DNA of 19,207 nt from an uncultured Eubacteriales bacterium. GTDB taxonomy: Bacteria; Bacillota; Clostridia; Oscillospirales; Acutalibacteraceae. The stretch covers positions 1 through 19,207 of the forward strand of contig CAKUXU010000006.1 in assembly GCA_934700635.1 (NCBI GenBank). The letters are read 5' to 3'. The position numbers and the translations under genes were made by a program. Shown in pieces: positions 16,502 to 19,207 of this stretch. Position 1 is the stretch's first letter. Each line of letters begins with the position of its first letter. The notes below the pieces were generated by a model. The model was given only the letters and a program-made list of their open reading frames with translations. It did no database searches and had not been told where the DNA came from.

Positions 16502-18181
16502 CTACTTCTTTTTAAAACTGTCTTTAAGGCTTACACTCCTGTTGAATACTAAGTTTTCTTTTGAAAAGTTATTGCAGTCTGGAGTGAAGTATCCTATTCT
16601 CATAAATTGATAACTTTCACCTACTTTAGCAGATTCAATAGCTTTTTCAGCCTTACAATTTTTGAGTGTAATAAGGGAATCTTTATTAATATTTAATGTG
16701 AAATCATTACCTTCTTCGGGATTTTCGCATGCAAATAGATTTTCATACATGTTTACCGATATATCAATGGAAGAGGAAACATCTACCCATTGGATAGTCC
16801 CTTTAACTTTTCTGCCATCTTTTGGGTTTCCTCCTGAAGACTCAGGATCATATGTTGCATATATTTCAATAACTTTTCCGTTTTCATCTTTTTTGCAACC
16901 TGTGCATTTAACAACATATGCCGATTTCAAACGAACTTCATTTTCGGGGAACATACGGAAATATCCTTTTATAGGTGTTTCCATAAAATCATCTGAATTT
17001 ATATAAACTTCTCTTGAAAACCTAACTTCCCGTGATCCCGATGATTTGTCATTTGGGTTATTTTCAACTGTAAAATATTCTTCTTTGTTTTCTGGGTAAT
17101 TTGTGATTATTAATTTTACAGGATTTAAAACAGCCATTACTCTTTTTGCTTTTAAATTTAAATCCTCACGTAAACAGTGTTCCAAAAATGAGTACTCTAC
17201 TGTACTGTTTACTTTAGAAACTCCTATTTTTTCGCAGAAATTTCTTATTGAATCGGGAGTATAACCTCTTCTTCTAAGACCACTCAAAGTAGGAAGCCTG
17301 GGATCATCCCAGCCGTCAACATAATTTTCTTCCACAAGTCTTCTTAATTTTCTTTTACTCATAACCGTATTTGTTAAGTTTAACCTTGCAAATTCAATCT
17401 GGCGAGGTTTTTGATTTATTTCCATGTTGTTTACAACCCATTCATAGAGGGGACGATGATCTTCAAATTCAAGAGAGCAAAGAGAATGTGTGATTCCTTC
17501 CATAGCATCTTCAATTGGATGCGCATAATCGTACATAGGGTAAATGCACCACTTATTTTCAGTTTTATGGTGATATGAATGATTTATACGATATAAAACA
17601 GGATCACGCATATTGAAATTACCGGAACTTAAATCTATTTTAGCTCTTAAAGTCATAGAGCCGTCAGGAAATTCTCCGTTTTTCATTTTTATAAAAAGTT
17701 CTTTACTTTCTGAAATAGGTCTGTCCCTGTAAGGACTTTTAGCAGGTGTAGAAGCATCTCCTCTGTTTAACTTAACCTCTTCCGCAGTTAGTTCGCATAC
17801 ATATGCAAGTCCTTTGTCTATCAAACGGCAAGCATTTTCAAACATTTCATTAAAATAGTCGGAAGCATAATAAAATCTGTCTTCCCAATCAAAACCAAGC
17901 CATTTTATATCTTCTTTTATAGATTCTACATATTTAGTGTCTTCTTTTGATGGGTTTGTATCATCCATTCGTAGATTACAAATACCGTTAAAGGTTGCTG
18001 CCGCACCGAAATTTATGCAAATTGCTTTTGCGTGACCTATATGAAGGTATCCGTTAGGCTCCGGAGGAAATCTTGTATGCACTTTTTGTCCTTCGTATCT
18101 ACCTGATTCAGAAATATCTTTTTTTATTGTTTCAAATATAAAATTTCCCATTTTTTCGTTGCTGTTTTCTAAGCAATCCAT
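16502..18181 (-). CDS. glnS: Glutaminyl-tRNA synthetase
   Basis: It charges tRNA-Gln with glutamine in the cytoplasm. The 559 residues match the bacterial GlnRS (about 550). The class I catalytic core begins with [23 protein letters not shown] (HIGH at 47-50), followed by [11 protein letters not shown] and [20 protein letters not shown]. The KMSKS-type loop is VMSKRK (274-278). C-terminal beta-barrel anticodon-binding domains fill the remainder, with [12 protein letters not shown] near the end. There is no YqeY or GatB-like extension. The start ATG at 18181 has AAGGAAAGAG upstream; an internal ATG at codon 11 has no binding site. It lies 24 bp behind gltX and is presumably co-transcribed. Its presence means the organism can make Gln-tRNA directly rather than only by the GatCAB amidation route. 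Confidence 0.97.
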   Translation of the reverse strand: MDCLENSNEKMGNFIFETIKKDISESGRYEGQKVHTRFPPEPNGYLHIGHAKAICINFGAAATFNGICNLRMDDTNPSKEDTKYVESIKEDIKWLGFDWEDRFYYASDYFNEMFENACRLIDKGLAYVCELTAEEVKLNRGDASTPAKSPYRDRPISESKELFIKMKNGEFPDGSMTLRAKIDLSSGNFNMRDPVLYRINHSYHHKTENKWCIYPMYDYAHPIEDAMEGITHSLCSLEFEDHRPLYEWVVNNMEINQKPRQIEFARLNLTNTVMSKRKLRRLVEENYVDGWDDPRLPTLSGLRRRGYTPDSIRNFCEKIGVSKVNSTVEYSFLEHCLREDLNLKAKRVMAVLNPVKLIITNYPENKEEYFTVENNPNDKSSGSREVRFSREVYINSDDFMETPIKGYFRMFPENEVRLKSAYVVKCTGCKKDENGKVIEIYATYDPESSGGNPKDGRKVKGTIQWVDVSSSIDISVNMYENLFACENPEEGNDFTLNINKDSLITLKNCKAEKAIESAKVGESYQFMRIGYFTPDCNNFSKENLVFNRSVSLKDSFKKK

Positions 18182-18205
18182 TTGAATTCACTCTTTCCTT
18201 AAAAA

Positions 18206-19207
18206 TTATTCTTTACAAAGCATGTTTATTGCATTTTCAATTCTGTTTATAGATTCATTTTTTCCGAGAATTTCAAGTATTTCCACGGCTCCTCCTGGAG
18301 TTACGGTTTTTCCTGAAACCGCTATTCTAACAGGCCACATTAAAGTTGCGTTTTTAATTTCTAATTCAGTAGCGGTATTTATTAAAATATCGTGAATTGT
18401 TCGATAATCCCAAGAAGGAATAGAATTTAGTTTCTCTTTTATTATTTTAAGTATTTCAAGAGAACTTTCTAATGTGCTTTTACTTTTTTTGTTTTGAAAT
18501 AATTCAATTTCATATGATGGAATATTTTCTAAAAATTCTATCATTTCCGGTATTTGATTCAAGGTTGAAATGCGGCTTTTTAGTAAACTTGAAATTAATT
18601 TTTTATCTATAAATTCCTTACTTATGGATTTTTCTATATATGGCATAGATAAGTTCAAAAATTCTTCATCAGACATATTTTTCATATATTCTGAGTTAAA
18701 CCAATCAAGTTTTTTGTAATCAAAAATTGAAGGAGACTTACTTATTCTGTTTATTGAAAATTCTTTTTCCAACTTTTCAAGGGAAAATATTTCTTCATTG
18801 CTTTCAGGGCACCAACCAAGAAAAGCTATGTAGTTTATTATTGCTTGGGGAAGATATCCTAGGTTAAGAAGATCTTCAAAGCTGACCGCTCCGTGCCTTT
18901 TAGAAAGTTTAGATGTTGTACCGTCTTCATTTTTCCCCATTATTAATGGAAGATGAATATATTTTGGTATTTCCCAACCGAAATCTTCATAGAGGAGGTT
19001 GTATTTTGGAGTCGATGAAAGATACTCGCTTCCTCTTACAACATGAGTTATTTTCATTTCATAGTCGTCTATAACATTGGCAAAATTATAAGTAGGAAAT
19101 CCGTCACTTTTTATAAGTATTTGGTCTTCCAGTTCTTTATTTTCAACTGTTACTTTGCCGAAAACCATATCCTCAAAGGATGTAGTTCCTTCTTTGGGCA
19201 TTTTTTG
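18206..19207 (-). CDS. gltX: Glutamyl-tRNA synthetase, C-terminal two-thirds (cut by window edge)
   Basis: It charges tRNA-Glu with glutamate. The reading frame is open to the window edge, where QKMPKEGTTSFEDMVFG matches the middle of a GltX catalytic domain; the N-terminal part with the HIGH motif lies outside. About 334 of the usual 480 or so residues are visible. Seen in order: DGFPTYNFANVIDDYEMKIT, the HVVRGSEYLSSTPKYNLLYE segment, the KMSKS-equivalent KLSKRHG, FLGWCP, and the helical anticodon-binding domain with an LMWPVRIAVSGKTVTPG stretch near the end. The methionine at 19201 is internal, not the true start. Downstream glnS follows after 24 bp. Whether the enzyme is discriminating or also mischarges tRNA-Gln cannot be judged here, though the adjacent glnS makes mischarging less necessary. 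Confidence 0.96.
   Translation of the reverse strand, partial: QKMPKEGTTSFEDMVFGKVTVENKELEDQILIKSDGFPTYNFANVIDDYEMKITHVVRGSEYLSSTPKYNLLYEDFGWEIPKYIHLPLIMGKNEDGTTSKLSKRHGAVSFEDLLNLGYLPQAIINYIAFLGWCPESNEEIFSLEKLEKEFSINRISKSPSIFDYKKLDWFNSEYMKNMSDEEFLNLSMPYIEKSISKEFIDKKLISSLLKSRISTLNQIPEMIEFLENIPSYEIELFQNKKSKSTLESSLEILKIIKEKLNSIPSWDYRTIHDILINTATELEIKNATLMWPVRIAVSGKTVTPGGAVEILEILGKNESINRIENAINMLCKE

Noticed and set aside
16502..16900. A YqeY or GatB-like tail domain fused to GlnRS
   Set aside because: The protein ends at the normal length of about 560 residues, right after the beta-barrel domain.
19199..19201. The ATG at 19201 as the start of the right-hand gene
   Set aside because: The frame stays open to the window edge and the residues before it (Gln-Lys) continue a mid-protein GltX motif; the HIGH-motif half is missing.
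1..19207. CRISPR array, tRNA, rRNA, riboswitch, IS element or phage attachment site
   Set aside because: No regularly spaced direct repeats, no RNA gene signatures, no transposase or integrase; intergenic gaps are too short for most riboswitches.

Overview
The window is AT-rich (roughly 30% G+C by eye), with strong AGGAGG-type ribosome binding sites and short intergenic gaps. It carries a GerA-type germinant receptor operon and a SleC-type spore cortex-lytic enzyme. Together these point to an endospore-forming, anaerobic member of the class Clostridia (Bacillota). I cannot place it to genus from the sequence alone. No stretch longer than about 140 bases lacks a gene, and I see no IS element, tRNA, rRNA, CRISPR array or phage gene.

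Left part, 1-6559: the 5' portion of an M14 zinc carboxypeptidase gene (minus strand, cut by the window edge) is divergent from a 5.7-kb gene. That gene encodes a 1891-residue, signal-peptide-bearing, membrane-anchored surface protein made largely of about a dozen diverged modules of 80-100 residues. The two genes share a 139-bp control region with two dyad-symmetric sites. The large gene ends at a clear intrinsic terminator.

Middle part, plus strand, 6626-11537: a SleC-like cortex-lytic enzyme, a class A (bifunctional) penicillin-binding protein with its own sigma-A-like promoter, and an aspartate kinase. The kinase sits 61 bp behind the PBP gene and is probably co-transcribed with it. The PBP builds peptidoglycan, SleC degrades spore cortex, and aspartate kinase feeds diaminopimelate, lysine and dipicolinate synthesis. 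A link to wall and spore is plausible but inferred.

Right part, minus strand, 19207-11548: gltX (3' part only) then glnS; a BspA-type leucine-rich-repeat surface protein with its own promoter and terminator; then the tightly coupled gerAA-gerAB-gerAC operon, which runs convergently into the aspartate kinase gene with only 10 bp between them. GerA-type receptors sense germinants in the spore inner membrane. SleC acts downstream by degrading the cortex, so upstream and downstream parts of germination lie about 4 kb apart here.

Most of the window is recognisable chromosomal content. The part least explained by known families is the large modular surface protein and its palindrome-containing promoter region. 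I found no convincing evidence of a wholly new multi-gene system.
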